Shown here: one piece after another, positions 1 to 6,983 of the stretch
Layout: each line of letters starts with the position of its first letter
Numbering within the stretch: the stretch's first letter is position 1
Assembly: GCA_903844785.1 (NCBI GenBank)
Contig: CAIMVB010000308.1
Span: forward strand, 1-13,759
Source of the DNA: an uncultured Rhodospirillales bacterium
GTDB taxonomy: Bacteria > Pseudomonadota > Alphaproteobacteria > Acetobacterales > Acetobacteraceae
Length of the DNA: 13,759 nucleotides
Reading direction: 5' to 3'
Notes under the pieces: model-generated
Seen by the model: only the letters and a program-made list of their open reading frames with translations
Told to the model about the DNA's origin: nothing
The model's database searches: none
Made by a program: the position numbers and the translations under genes

Positions 1-860
1 ATGATTTGCTGTTTCATGGATTTTTGCAGCTTTTCAAAGGCGCGCACTTCAATCTGGCGCACGCGTTCGCGGCTGATGTTGTAGTGCTGGGATAGTTCTT
101 CCAGCGTGGTCGGTTCTTCCTTCAGCCGACGTTCAATCAGGATATGGCGCTCACGCTCATTCAGCGTCTTCAGCGCACCGCTCAGCAATTCGCGGCGGTT
201 CGACATGTCCTGATGTTCGGCAAGTTCCTGTTCCTGGTTCTCGCTTTCATCCACCAGCCAATCCTGCCATTCGCCTTCGCCATCGGCGCGCAGCGGCGCA
301 TTCAGGCTATTATCGGCGGCGGCAAGGCGCCGGTTCATTGAAATCACGTCCTGTTCCGGCACTTGCAGCACATGGCTGATCTTGGCCACTTGTTCTGGCT
401 GCAAATCGCCTTCCTCCAGCGCGGACATTTGCGCCTTCAGGCGCCGCAGGTTGAAGAAAAGCTTCTTTTGCGCTGCAGTCGTGCCCATTTTCACGAGCGA
501 CCAGGAATGCAGGATGTATTCCTGAATGGCCGCACGGATCCACCACATGGCATAGGTGGCAAGGCGGAAGCCGCGATCGGGGTCGAAGCGCTTGACCGCC
601 TGCATCATCCCGACATTGCCTTCGGAAATCAGCTCGCCCACCGGCAGGCCATAGCCGCGATAGCCCATCGCGATCTTGGCCACCAAGCGTAGATGGGAAG
701 TGACAAGCTTATGGGCCGCCGGCTCATCGGCGCTATCGCGCCAGCGGCGCGCGAGGCTGAGTTCTTCCTCAGCCGAGAGCATCGGGAATTTGCGAATATC
801 TTGGAGATAGCGGGAGAGGTTACCCTCAGTCGCCATCGGTATGGCCATAGACGATGCCAT
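1..860 (-). CDS. rpoH: RNA polymerase heat-shock sigma factor RpoH (sigma-32), C-terminus cut by window edge
   Basis: This gene encodes the alternative sigma factor that directs core RNA polymerase to heat-shock promoters (chaperones, proteases). The visible 286 codons read without a stop from ATG at 860 to the window edge; family members are near 290-300 residues, so only about 10-15 residues are missing. Region 2 is at about residues 52-125 (YAMWWIRAAIQEY at 103-115). The RpoH-specific box QKKLFFNLR is at 131-139, which separates it from RpoD and other sigma-70 proteins. Region 4 carries the helix-turn-helix (TTLEELSQHYNISRERVRQIE) at about 251-271. ATG 860 is chosen because an AGGAGG lies 10 bases upstream; in-frame ATGs at residues 5 and 9 are alternatives. 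The gene lies downstream of rluD on the same strand with a 217-base gap, so it may have its own promoter. Family identification is secure. Confidence 0.96.
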   Translation of the reverse strand, partial: MASSMAIPMATEGNLSRYLQDIRKFPMLSAEEELSLARRWRDSADEPAAHKLVTSHLRLVAKIAMGYRGYGLPVGELISEGNVGMMQAVKRFDPDRGFRLATYAMWWIRAAIQEYILHSWSLVKMGTTAAQKKLFFNLRRLKAQMSALEEGDLQPEQVAKISHVLQVPEQDVISMNRRLAAADNSLNAPLRADGEGEWQDWLVDESENQEQELAEHQDMSNRRELLSGALKTLNERERHILIERRLKEEPTTLEELSQHYNISRERVRQIEVRAFEKLQKSMKQQI

Positions 861-870
861 GGTTTTCTTA

Positions 871-876
871 CCTCCT
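871..876 (-). promoter_or_regulatory. Shine-Dalgarno site of rpoH
   Basis: On the minus strand this reads AGGAGG, a perfect match to the anti-16S sequence, 10 bases before the ATG at 860. It favours that ATG over the two in-frame ATGs four and eight codons downstream. Confidence 0.7.
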
Positions 877-961
877 GAACCGGCCTGCTATGCCCCTAAG
901 GCGGCATCCTTGGCTGATCATTACAATTTTGTCATCTCCCTCAAGGCCCTGATCCGTCGCC

Positions 962-977
962 GGCCCCTTGCGGGGCC
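962..977 (-). other. GC-rich hairpin with GCAA tetraloop in the rpoH leader
   Basis: The minus strand reads GGCCCC-GCAA-GGGGCC, a perfect 6-bp stem closed by a GNRA-type tetraloop. Three further base pairs can form below it across a two-base AA bulge. It lies between the rluD stop and the rpoH start. No U-tract follows on the minus strand, so it is not a typical intrinsic terminator. It could be an mRNA structure in the rpoH 5' leader or a weak attenuator; the function is not known. Confidence 0.45.
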
Positions 978-1024
978 TTGGCCGGCCGGGTCGCAACTGG
1001 CGCCCTGAGGAATCCGACCCGAGG

Positions 1025-1053
1025 TTAATAGCCGGAACAGGCCAGAAGCGCAA
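1025..1053 (-). promoter_or_regulatory. Possible sigma-70-type promoter for rpoH
   Basis: The minus strand reads TTGCGC (1053-1048), a 17-base spacer, then TATTAA (1030-1025). This matches the -35 and -10 consensus at 3/6 and 4/6 positions with ideal spacing. It starts just after the rluD stop and would give an rpoH leader of about 150-160 bases containing the GCAA hairpin. The match is modest and comes from inspection only. Confidence 0.35.
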
Positions 1054-1077
1054 GAAAAACCGACTGAAATACTCGGG

Positions 1078-2052
1078 TTACTCCGCGTTACCATCCAGTA
1101 ATGAAAGCAGCCCAGCCATATCCTCGGGCGGGGGGCTTTCGAAATGTAGCGCTTGGCCGTTGATGGGGTGGCGAAAGCCAAGGCTTGCGGCATGCAGCGC
1201 TTGGCGCGGGAAGGCTAGCAAGGCATCGCGCACCGGGGCATCCAGGCTGCGGGCAGCGGCTGGGGTGCGGCGAAGATAGACCGGATCGCCCACCAAAGGG
1301 TGGCCGATATGGGTCATATGCACGCGGATTTGATGGGTCCGGCCTGTCAATAATCGGCAAGACACCAGGGCACAGGCCGTTCCCCAGGATCGCAGGACCT
1401 TATAGCGGGTGATGGCGGCCTTGCCGCCCCGTTCCACCACCGCCATGCGCTTGCGGTCAGCCGGGTGCCTGCCGATGGGGGCGTTGATTTCGCCCTCTAT
1501 CGCCTCGGGCAGGCCCCAGCAGAGCGCCAAGTAATGCCGTTCCAAATCCCGATCAGCGAAGCTTTCGGAAAGCCGGCGCAGGGCCAATTCGGTTTTGGCC
1601 GCGACCATGACGCCAGACGTATCCTTATCCAGCCGATGCACAATGCCGGGGCGTTTTTCCCCGCCAATGCCGGACAGTTCATCCCCCGCATGGGCCAGCA
1701 GCGCATTGACCAGCGTGCCATCCTGATTGCCCGGCGCAGGATGCACGACGAGCCCCGCGGGCTTGTCCAGAACGATTAGGTCGGCATCCTCATGTAGAAT
1801 GCTCAGCGGAATGTCTTGCGCCTCGGGCAGGGCAGGGATGGCGGGCGGGATTTCCAGCGCGTAAACCGCGCCCACGCGAATGGCCTCGGCGGGTTCTTTC
1901 AAGGCATGGCCGTCCCGGCTGGCATGGCCCGCCACAATGAGGGCCTTGACGCGGGAGCGAGAGAGAGAACCTATCGCGTCAGCAAGGAAGCGGTCGGCGC
2001 GTTGGCCGGCAGCTTCCTGGGGCGCGCGGAATTCGTGGCGTTCAGCGTTCAA
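1078..2052 (-). CDS. rluD: Ribosomal large subunit pseudouridine synthase RluD (RluA family)
   Basis: Predicted to isomerise uridines to pseudouridine in helix 69 of 23S rRNA during large-subunit maturation in the cytoplasm. The 324-residue length is normal for RluD. An S4 RNA-binding domain occupies about residues 16-75. The catalytic motif HRLDKDTSG is at 139-147, and D142 is the expected catalytic aspartate. The C-terminal signature GRTHQIRVHMTHIGHPLVGD runs from about 237 to 256. The best start is TTG at 2052: the preceding in-frame stop lies only 27 bases upstream, no ATG is available, and the residues after TTG align with the usual RluD N-terminus. No strong Shine-Dalgarno site precedes it. 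The gene is divergent from the 2067 gene with 14 bases between start codons, and is upstream of rpoH, an order common in Alphaproteobacteria. A related RluA-family paralogue such as RluC is less likely given the S4 domain and context. Confidence 0.93.
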   Translation of the reverse strand: MNAERHEFRAPQEAAGQRADRFLADAIGSLSRSRVKALIVAGHASRDGHALKEPAEAIRVGAVYALEIPPAIPALPEAQDIPLSILHEDADLIVLDKPAGLVVHPAPGNQDGTLVNALLAHAGDELSGIGGEKRPGIVHRLDKDTSGVMVAAKTELALRRLSESFADRDLERHYLALCWGLPEAIEGEINAPIGRHPADRKRMAVVERGGKAAITRYKVLRSWGTACALVSCRLLTGRTHQIRVHMTHIGHPLVGDPVYLRRTPAAARSLDAPVRDALLAFPRQALHAASLGFRHPINGQALHFESPPPEDMAGLLSLLDGNAE

Positions 2053-2066
2053 AAAGGGGGTCTTTC

Positions 2067-2339
2067 GTGCGGTTTCTCAAGGCTTTGGTCATTGCGATGG
2101 GGGTGCTTATCGTGGCGGCCACCGTAGCGTTGGTGGTGCTGGTTGTTCAGCGTTCCGGTGGTTCTTCGGTTGCATCCAGCCTGGCAAGCCTGGGTCAGCC
2201 CGCCGGCACCCGTATTGCTGGCATAGCTGGGGCGGAAAAGACAATTGCCATTTGGGTGGTGCGCCCTGATGGCGAAAGGGTGCTGCTGTTTGATCCCGCA
2301 CGCGGGCGCGTGGTGGGCGAGGTCCGGCCGACAGAATAA
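2067..2339 (+). CDS. Small membrane-anchored protein of unknown function (DUF6476-like)
   Basis: A 90-residue protein starting at GTG 2067, with a GGGGG-type ribosome-binding stretch (2056-2060) six bases upstream. A single hydrophobic segment at residues 4-27 ([20 protein letters not shown]) is preceded by positive charges, suggesting an N-terminal anchor with a C-out soluble part. The rest reads like a short beta-rich domain (about 45-90), with the strand motifs [18 protein letters not shown] and GRVVGEV. I recall short proteins of this design beside rluD in other Alphaproteobacteria, placed in DUF6476; that assignment is from memory and uncertain. Its stop is two bases before the next gene, so the two are almost certainly cotranscribed. 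The role is not known. Confidence 0.75.
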   Translation: MRFLKALVIAMGVLIVAATVALVVLVVQRSGGSSVASSLASLGQPAGTRIAGIAGAEKTIAIWVVRPDGERVLLFDPARGRVVGEVRPTE

Positions 2340-2341
2340 CC

Positions 2342-2512
2342 ATGGCGCATCGCAAGCCCTTTCTGCCGCAAAAGCCTTGCGCTGCCTGTAACCGGCCCTT
2401 CGCCTGGCGCAAGAAATGGGCGCGGGTATGGGATGAGGTGCGCTATTGCTCTGATGCCTGCCGGGAGGGACGGCATCCCGGCCCTGCCGCGACACCCAAG
2501 CGTAAGGCCTGA
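2342..2512 (+). CDS. DUF2256 family small Cys-rich protein
   Basis: A 56-residue protein, ATG 2342 to TGA 2510-2512, immediately followed by an in-frame TAA. It begins [20 protein letters not shown] and carries the family core [20 protein letters not shown] at residues 22-41. Four cysteines, in a CxxC pair (13, 16) and a CxxxC pair (36, 40), could bind one zinc ion. The strong match to the DUF2256 pattern supports a real gene despite its size. Only two bases separate it from the upstream gene, indicating translational coupling. The family has no established function that I know of; the zinc site is inferred from the cysteine spacing. It converges on the glycosyltransferase gene with a 7-base gap and no evident terminator. 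Confidence 0.88.
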   Translation: MAHRKPFLPQKPCAACNRPFAWRKKWARVWDEVRYCSDACREGRHPGPAATPKRKA

Positions 2513-2519
2513 TAACACG

Positions 2520-3719
2520 TCACCGCCGCGCCGGCCGCATCATGCCAAGTAGCGCCAGGAAAAACGCGCCAAAGGCCAATTGCAGCCCGATCAGCATGGC
2601 GGTGACCGAAGCAATCGCCATGCGCATTACGCCCGCGCCTTGTAGCGTGCCGAAATCCCGCGCCCCCCATTGCGCGAGCGACCATCCCCCAAGCGCCAGC
2701 CCCAGCAGAAAAATCGCCCCTGCCAGCAGCAAAGCCGCTTCCAGCCCAAAGCGGCTCAGCGCGCGGTTCAACCGCTCCGCTTCCGGCAGCAGCCCCGTCA
2801 CCGCGCCGTAAAGCCGGGCAAAGACCCAGAATTGCATGGCCTGAAAGCCCATCACCACGGCGCCCGAAGCATAGAGCAGGCTATGCACATCAAGCGTCAC
2901 GGCGCCGAGTGAAACCGGCCCCGGCAGCAGCAGTGCCATGACCAAGGCGCCCAGCGCAAACAGCAGCGCGCCGGGATAGAAAAACAGCCAACGCGGGCAG
3001 AAAATCAGCAAAAAGCGCAAATGCCGCCAGCCATCGCGCCAGGAGCGTAAATGGGGCGGCCGAGACCGCCCGTCAGGCGAAAGCGTGGTTGGCACTTCGG
3101 CAATACGCAGCCCGCGCATGGTGGCCTTCACCACCATTTCAGAGGCGAATTCCATCCCCGGTGCGCGTAATTCCAGTGCCATCATGGCATCACGCGAAAA
3201 GCCGCGCAGGCCGCAATGGAAATCCCGGATGGGGCTTGCGAAGAAAATCCGCCCAATGGTGGAAAGCACCGGATTGCCCAAATAGCGATGCAAGGGCGGC
3301 ATGGCGCCAGGCGCGATGCCGCCCTTGAAGCGATTGCCCATTACCAAATCAAACCCATCGCGCAGCTTGGCGATGAAGGGATCAAGCACGCTGAAATCAT
3401 AGGAATCATCGCTATCGCCCATGATCACATAGCGCCCGCGGGCGGCGGCGATGCCGGCGATCAGCGCCGCGCCATAACCCTTTTCCGGCACATGGGTCAC
3501 CCGCGCGCCAAGCCGTGCGGCAATTTCCTGGCTGCCATCGCTGCTGCCATTATCGGCGATCAGCACCTCTCCAGAAATGCCGCTGCGCCTGAGGAAGCCA
3601 AGTGCCTTTTCGATGCAAATCGCCAGGGTTTCCGCCTCATTCAGGCAGGGCATCAGGATGGTGAGTTCAATCGGCGGCGCCTTTTGACCAATGCTCATCG
3701 TGGTTTCTGATGCGACCAT
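2520..3719 (-). CDS. Membrane-bound family 2 glycosyltransferase (polyprenyl-phosphate sugar transferase type)
   Basis: A 399-residue protein with an N-terminal GT-A catalytic domain (about 17-230) and a hydrophobic C-terminus. Family motifs include LTILMPCLNEAETL near residue 19, ADNGSSDGS at 55-63 and the metal/nucleotide-binding GDSDDSYDF at 101-109 (acidic residues D102, D104, D105). HCGLRGFSRDA near 168-178 is typical of the DPM1/GtrB-like branch, which transfers a sugar from a nucleotide donor to a lipid phosphate at the inner membrane. Four membrane segments are predicted at about 244-265, 279-303, 327-347 and 365-392. The start is ATG 3719; ATG 3698 (residue 8) is an alternative, and neither has a clear Shine-Dalgarno site. 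It is divergent from the leuC-like gene and apparently monocistronic. Donor and acceptor cannot be read from the sequence; a role in surface polysaccharide or lipid modification is an inference. Confidence 0.9.
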   Translation of the reverse strand: MVASETTMSIGQKAPPIELTILMPCLNEAETLAICIEKALGFLRRSGISGEVLIADNGSSDGSQEIAARLGARVTHVPEKGYGAALIAGIAAARGRYVIMGDSDDSYDFSVLDPFIAKLRDGFDLVMGNRFKGGIAPGAMPPLHRYLGNPVLSTIGRIFFASPIRDFHCGLRGFSRDAMMALELRAPGMEFASEMVVKATMRGLRIAEVPTTLSPDGRSRPPHLRSWRDGWRHLRFLLIFCPRWLFFYPGALLFALGALVMALLLPGPVSLGAVTLDVHSLLYASGAVVMGFQAMQFWVFARLYGAVTGLLPEAERLNRALSRFGLEAALLLAGAIFLLGLALGGWSLAQWGARDFGTLQGAGVMRMAIASVTAMLIGLQLAFGAFFLALLGMMRPARR

Positions 3720-3879
3720 GTTGTTGCTGCCCGGGTGCCTTCTGAAGCGTGGATGTGGCGATTGCGGTGCCAGATGAGAACAAGAATTCGGTCATAATCC
3801 AGCAGCCATGCAAGAGCGACAGGAAAATTACACCTGCGCCGCGCTTGCCAAAGCCAGGTTCTGCCGGAATGATCCCTTC

Positions 3880-5310
3880 ATGATTCAGCACGCCACACCC
3901 GAACCGCTCACCATGTTCGACAAGATCTGGATGCGCCACCGCGTCCTGGAACGCGAAGATGGCCAGGTTTTGCTTTATGTTGATCGCCATTTCATCCATG
4001 ACGGAACCGCCCCGGCGTTTGAAATGCTGCGCAAGCGCGGCGTTGCCCCGCGTGCGCCAGAGCGTATTTTCGCAACCCCTGACCATTATGTGCCGACCGA
4101 TACGCGCGAGGCCGACGAAATTGCCAATGCTGAATATCGCGGCATGGTCGAATCGCTGGAACGCAACACTGCTGAGCATGGGATCAGGCATTTCGGCCTG
4201 ACAGATGGCGGGCAGGGCATTGTGCATGTCATCGGCCCGGAGGCCGGCTTGAGCCAACCCGGCATGCTGCTGGTATGCGGCGATAGCCATACCTCCACCC
4301 ATGGCGCGTTGGGGGCGCTCGCCTTCGGCATTGGCATGACAGAAGTGGCGCATGTATTGGCCACGCAATGCCTTTGGCAAAGACGCCCGCGCACTATGCG
4401 GATTACAGTTGAAGGCACGCTTGGCTTTGGTGTGACGGCCAAGGATGTCATTTTGCACATCATCGCAACCATCGGCACGGCGGGTGCTACGGGATATGTG
4501 ATTGAATATGCCGGTTCGGCGATACGCGGGCTTTCGATGGAAGGCAGGTTGACGCTTTGCAACATGTCGATCGAAGCCGGGGCGCGGGCTGGCATGGTGG
4601 CGCCTGATGAAAAGACCTTCGCCTATCTGGCTGATAGGCCCTATGCGCCAAAGGGTACCGAATGGGATGCGGCGCTGGCGCGGTGGCGCGCCTTGCCAAG
4701 CGATCCCGGCGCGCAATTCGATCTGGAGGTGATGATTGATGCAGCGTCCATCGCGCCCATGGTAACCTGGGGTAATAGCCCGCAGGATGCGGTGCCGGCG
4801 GATGGCACTATCCCTGATCCCATGACGACAGAAGACCCAGGGCGGCGCCAAGCCATGGAAGATTGCTTCGCCTATATGGGCCTTCAAGCCGGGATGCCGG
4901 TGGCGGAGTTGCGGATGGATCGCGTTTTCATCGGTTCCTGCACTAATGGCCGCATTGAGGATTTGCGCGCCGCCGCAGGGATTGCCCAGGGCGGCAAGGT
5001 GGCGCCGGGTGTCACCGCCTGGGTGGTGCCAGGTTCAGCGCAGGTGAAGCGCCAGGCAGAAGCCGAAGGGCTGGATGCTATTTTCAAATCCGCCGGCTTT
5101 GAATGGCGCGAAGCGGGCTGTTCCATGTGCCTGGGCACCAATGGTGAAATCGGCAAACCGGGGCAAAGAATTGCCTCCACCTCCAACCGCAATTTCCGTG
5201 GCCGCCAGGGCGCCGGGGTGCGCACGCACCTGATGAGTCCCGAAATGGCCGCCGCCGCAGCGCTGGCGGGGCATGTTGTTGATGTCAGGCATGTGAAGGG
5301 GGCTCGGTAA
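3880..5310 (+). CDS. leuC: LeuC-like large subunit of aconitase-family hydro-lyase (3-isopropylmalate dehydratase or paralogue)
   Basis: Predicted large [4Fe-4S] subunit of a LeuCD heterodimer that dehydrates and rehydrates a 2- or 3-hydroxy diacid; in leucine synthesis it isomerises 2- to 3-isopropylmalate. Homology covers the full length: [40 protein letters not shown] and [13 protein letters not shown]. Counting from ATG 3913, the cluster cysteines are C343, C403 and C406, matching the E. coli spacing. Several usually invariant stretches differ: HEVTSPQAF of LeuC is HDGTAPAF here, SCTNS is SCTNG, and CLAMNxD is CLGTNGE. This suggests a paralogue with another substrate. ATG 3880 (GGAA ten bases upstream, 476 residues) is preferred; ATG 3913 also gives family length, and an open frame extends up to ATG 3808. 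The leuD-like gene follows after 7 bases. Confidence 0.85.
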   Translation: MIQHATPEPLTMFDKIWMRHRVLEREDGQVLLYVDRHFIHDGTAPAFEMLRKRGVAPRAPERIFATPDHYVPTDTREADEIANAEYRGMVESLERNTAEHGIRHFGLTDGGQGIVHVIGPEAGLSQPGMLLVCGDSHTSTHGALGALAFGIGMTEVAHVLATQCLWQRRPRTMRITVEGTLGFGVTAKDVILHIIATIGTAGATGYVIEYAGSAIRGLSMEGRLTLCNMSIEAGARAGMVAPDEKTFAYLADRPYAPKGTEWDAALARWRALPSDPGAQFDLEVMIDAASIAPMVTWGNSPQDAVPADGTIPDPMTTEDPGRRQAMEDCFAYMGLQAGMPVAELRMDRVFIGSCTNGRIEDLRAAAGIAQGGKVAPGVTAWVVPGSAQVKRQAEAEGLDAIFKSAGFEWREAGCSMCLGTNGEIGKPGQRIASTSNRNFRGRQGAGVRTHLMSPEMAAAAALAGHVVDVRHVKGAR

Positions 5311-5317
5311 GATCATC

Positions 5318-5917
5318 ATGGAGCCCTTTATTTCCTTGCGATCCAATGCTGTCCCGCTGGTGCAGGACAATATCGATACGGATCAGATCATCCCGGCGCG
5401 CTTCTTGGCGCGCCCGCGCGATGATGATCATGGTATCAATTTCTTTCGTGATTTGCGCTTCGATGCAGAGGGGAATGAGGTCTCGGATTTCCCGCTGAAC
5501 CAACCGGCTTGGCGGCAGGCGCGCATCATACTGGGCGGGCGGAATTTTGCCTGTGGTTCGTCGCGGGAAAATGCGGTTTGGGCGCTGCATGGCTGGGGCG
5601 CGCGGGCGGTGATTGCACCTTCCTTTGGCGATATCTTCGCGATCAATTCGGTGAAGAATGGTGTTCTGCCTGTTATTCTGCCGGCTGAGGCCGTGAGCGC
5701 ACTAACGGCGGCCAGCATCGCCGAGCCCGAGGCTGAAATTGCCATTGATTTGCCGGAACAGACCGTCACTGGCCCCGATGGCACAGTGTATCGCTTTGAA
5801 ATTGACCCTTTCGCCAAGCGCAGCCTGCTGGAAGGCTTGGATGAATTGGCTTTCACCATGACGCATGAAGAAGACATTGCTGCCTTTGAACGACGCTTCG
5901 GCAGGGATAATTTTTAA
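5318..5917 (+). CDS. leuD: LeuD-like small subunit of aconitase-family hydro-lyase
   Basis: A 199-residue swivelling-domain subunit, the normal size for LeuD, which pairs with the preceding large subunit and closes the active site over the substrate. Family motifs are NIDTDQIIPARFL at 18-30, ACGSSREN at 78-85, VIAPSFGDIFAINS at 98-111 and YRFEIDPF late in the chain. Two features depart from isopropylmalate isomerase: the substrate-recognition loop after the ARFL motif, usually containing RTGFG, is RDDDHG here, and the usual SSREHA is SSRENA. Together with matching changes in the large subunit, this points to an altered substrate. Maleate, citraconate or dimethylmaleate hydratases are known LeuCD relatives, but the actual substrate is not deducible. 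It begins 7 bases after the large-subunit stop, with a G-rich stretch inside the end of that gene as probable ribosome-binding site. A hairpin overlaps its stop codon. Confidence 0.87.
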   Translation: MEPFISLRSNAVPLVQDNIDTDQIIPARFLARPRDDDHGINFFRDLRFDAEGNEVSDFPLNQPAWRQARIILGGRNFACGSSRENAVWALHGWGARAVIAPSFGDIFAINSVKNGVLPVILPAEAVSALTAASIAEPEAEIAIDLPEQTVTGPDGTVYRFEIDPFAKRSLLEGLDELAFTMTHEEDIAAFERRFGRDNF

Positions 5918-5924
5918 TCCCTGC
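5901..5924 (+). other. Intercistronic stem-loop at the end of leuD-like gene
   Basis: A perfect 8-bp inverted repeat, GCAGGGAT (5901-5908) and ATCCCTGC (5917-5924), encloses an 8-base AT-only loop. It spans the stop codon of the leuD-like gene and sits about 40 bases before the binding-protein start. No T-run follows, so it is not a standard intrinsic terminator. It could stabilise the upstream mRNA 3' end, act as a processing site, or set the relative expression of the hydratase and the periplasmic protein. Confidence 0.5.
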
Positions 5925-5950
5925 GGGTAAGAAAAACGCGTTAAAAATCT

Positions 5951-5959
5951 GGGAGGAAA
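5951..5959 (+). promoter_or_regulatory. Strong Shine-Dalgarno site of the Bug-type gene
   Basis: GGGAGGAAA lies just upstream of the ATG at 5964 and fixes that start. It is the strongest ribosome-binding site in the plus-strand cluster, consistent with high expression of an abundant periplasmic receptor. Confidence 0.75.
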
Positions 5960-5963
5960 ATCC

Positions 5964-6944
5964 ATGATCAAACAAGTCAATCGTCGTGCTCTGCTCGCTG
6001 CCACGCTTGCTACGCCCTGGGTCAGCAAATTGTCATACGCCCAAGGTGACTGGCCGAACCGGCCAATACGCTGGCTTGTTGCCTTCGCCGCCGGTGGCGC
6101 TGCGGATACCGCCGCCCGTGCCTTGGCGGCCGATATGCAGGAAGCGCTGGGCCAAAATATCGTCATTGAAAACCGCACCGGGGGCAATGCGATTATTGCC
6201 GCGAATGCGTTGCTGCAGGCGCCGCGTGATGGTTATACTTTTTTGGTGGATGCGGCCAATCAATTGACCAACCCCGCGCTGATGCGCGACATCCCCTTTG
6301 ATTACGCAACGGCCTTCACCCCCACCACCTTGATTTCGGTGTTTCCGCAGGTGATCGCGGTGAAGCATGATTTTCCTGCCAAGGACATCAAAGAATTCAT
6401 CGCTGTTGCGAAGGCGCGGCCTTCTACCATTACCGTTGGCACACCACCCGCAGCGGGGATGGCACATTTGGCGCTTGCTGCTTTTGAAAAGCGCGCTGGC
6501 GTTAAGATTGTTCACGCGCCCTATCGTGGAGGTGCGGATGCCGCGCGCGATCTGCTGGCGGGCAGCATAGATGCGGTGCTGATCACTTCATCTTCCGTGC
6601 GCCCGCCGGTGCAAGCGGGCAGGGCGCGGATTTTGGCAGTGACCAGCCTGGAACGCATCGCAACCCTGCCGGATGTACCAACCCTGGCGGAATCTGGTTT
6701 TCCTGGCTTTGACATGAATGATTGGAACGGGCTTTTCGCCGGCGCCGGCACGCCGCGCGCCGTGGTGGACCGTATGGCCGCCGTAGCCGCTGTTTCGGCC
6801 AAATCAGCGGCAGTGCGCGCGCGCATGGACCCCGCCGGAGCTATCATGATTGGCAATGCGCCAGATGTCTTCGCACGCTGGCTGACCGAACAGCGCCAGG
6901 GCGCGGTTGAGGTGATTCGGGATGCGGGGATTACCCTTGGGTGA
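5964..6944 (+). CDS. Bug/TctC-family tripartite tricarboxylate transporter substrate-binding protein
   Basis: A 326-residue periplasmic receptor of the Bug family, which captures carboxylates or related small molecules for TctAB-type permeases or for sensing. The leader begins MIKQVNRRALLAATLATPWV and probably ends at SYA-Q (cleavage after residue 26); its NRRALLA is Tat-like, though Sec export is also possible. The mature protein starts with the family hallmark WPNRPIRWLVAFAAGG followed by ADTAAR, then DGYTFLV, the HAPYRGG motif and LPDVPTLAESG near the C-terminus. Length is typical. No TctA or TctB gene is in the window, so it is an orphan receptor here, a common situation for this family. 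Its position after the LeuCD-like pair suggests that the ligand may be a substrate of that enzyme; this is inference. The start is fixed by a strong ribosome-binding site. Confidence 0.93.
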   Translation: MIKQVNRRALLAATLATPWVSKLSYAQGDWPNRPIRWLVAFAAGGAADTAARALAADMQEALGQNIVIENRTGGNAIIAANALLQAPRDGYTFLVDAANQLTNPALMRDIPFDYATAFTPTTLISVFPQVIAVKHDFPAKDIKEFIAVAKARPSTITVGTPPAAGMAHLALAAFEKRAGVKIVHAPYRGGADAARDLLAGSIDAVLITSSSVRPPVQAGRARILAVTSLERIATLPDVPTLAESGFPGFDMNDWNGLFAGAGTPRAVVDRMAAVAAVSAKSAAVRARMDPAGAIMIGNAPDVFARWLTEQRQGAVEVIRDAGITLG

Positions 6945-6983
6945 AGCGGGCTTCCGATTGAAGTCGCCACGCAGAGTGATCCC

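Noticed and set aside
911..945. Possible heat-shock (sigma-32) promoter reading CTTGAG on the minus strand before rpoH
   Set aside because: The -35-like element is present but no CCCAT-type -10 element follows at the expected 12-14 bases.
2049..2495. Minus-strand open frame of 148 codons over the two small plus-strand genes
   Set aside because: The plus strand holds a DUF2256 gene with its complete motif and a coupled membrane protein; the antisense translation has no domain or ribosome site.
3793..3798. CATAAT as a -10 element for the leuC-like gene
   Set aside because: It matches the -10 consensus well, but no acceptable -35 element is found 16-18 bases upstream, so it was not listed as a promoter.
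3808..3879. N-terminal extension of the leuC-like protein from ATG 3808
   Set aside because: The added residues have no counterpart in LeuC proteins and no ribosome-binding site precedes this ATG.
3667..4887. Long minus-strand open frame of 406 codons opposite the leuC-like gene
   Set aside because: It lies antisense to a clear LeuC homologue, its translation is rich in His, Arg and Gly with no recognisable domain, and it is best explained as a shadow of GC-rich codon use.
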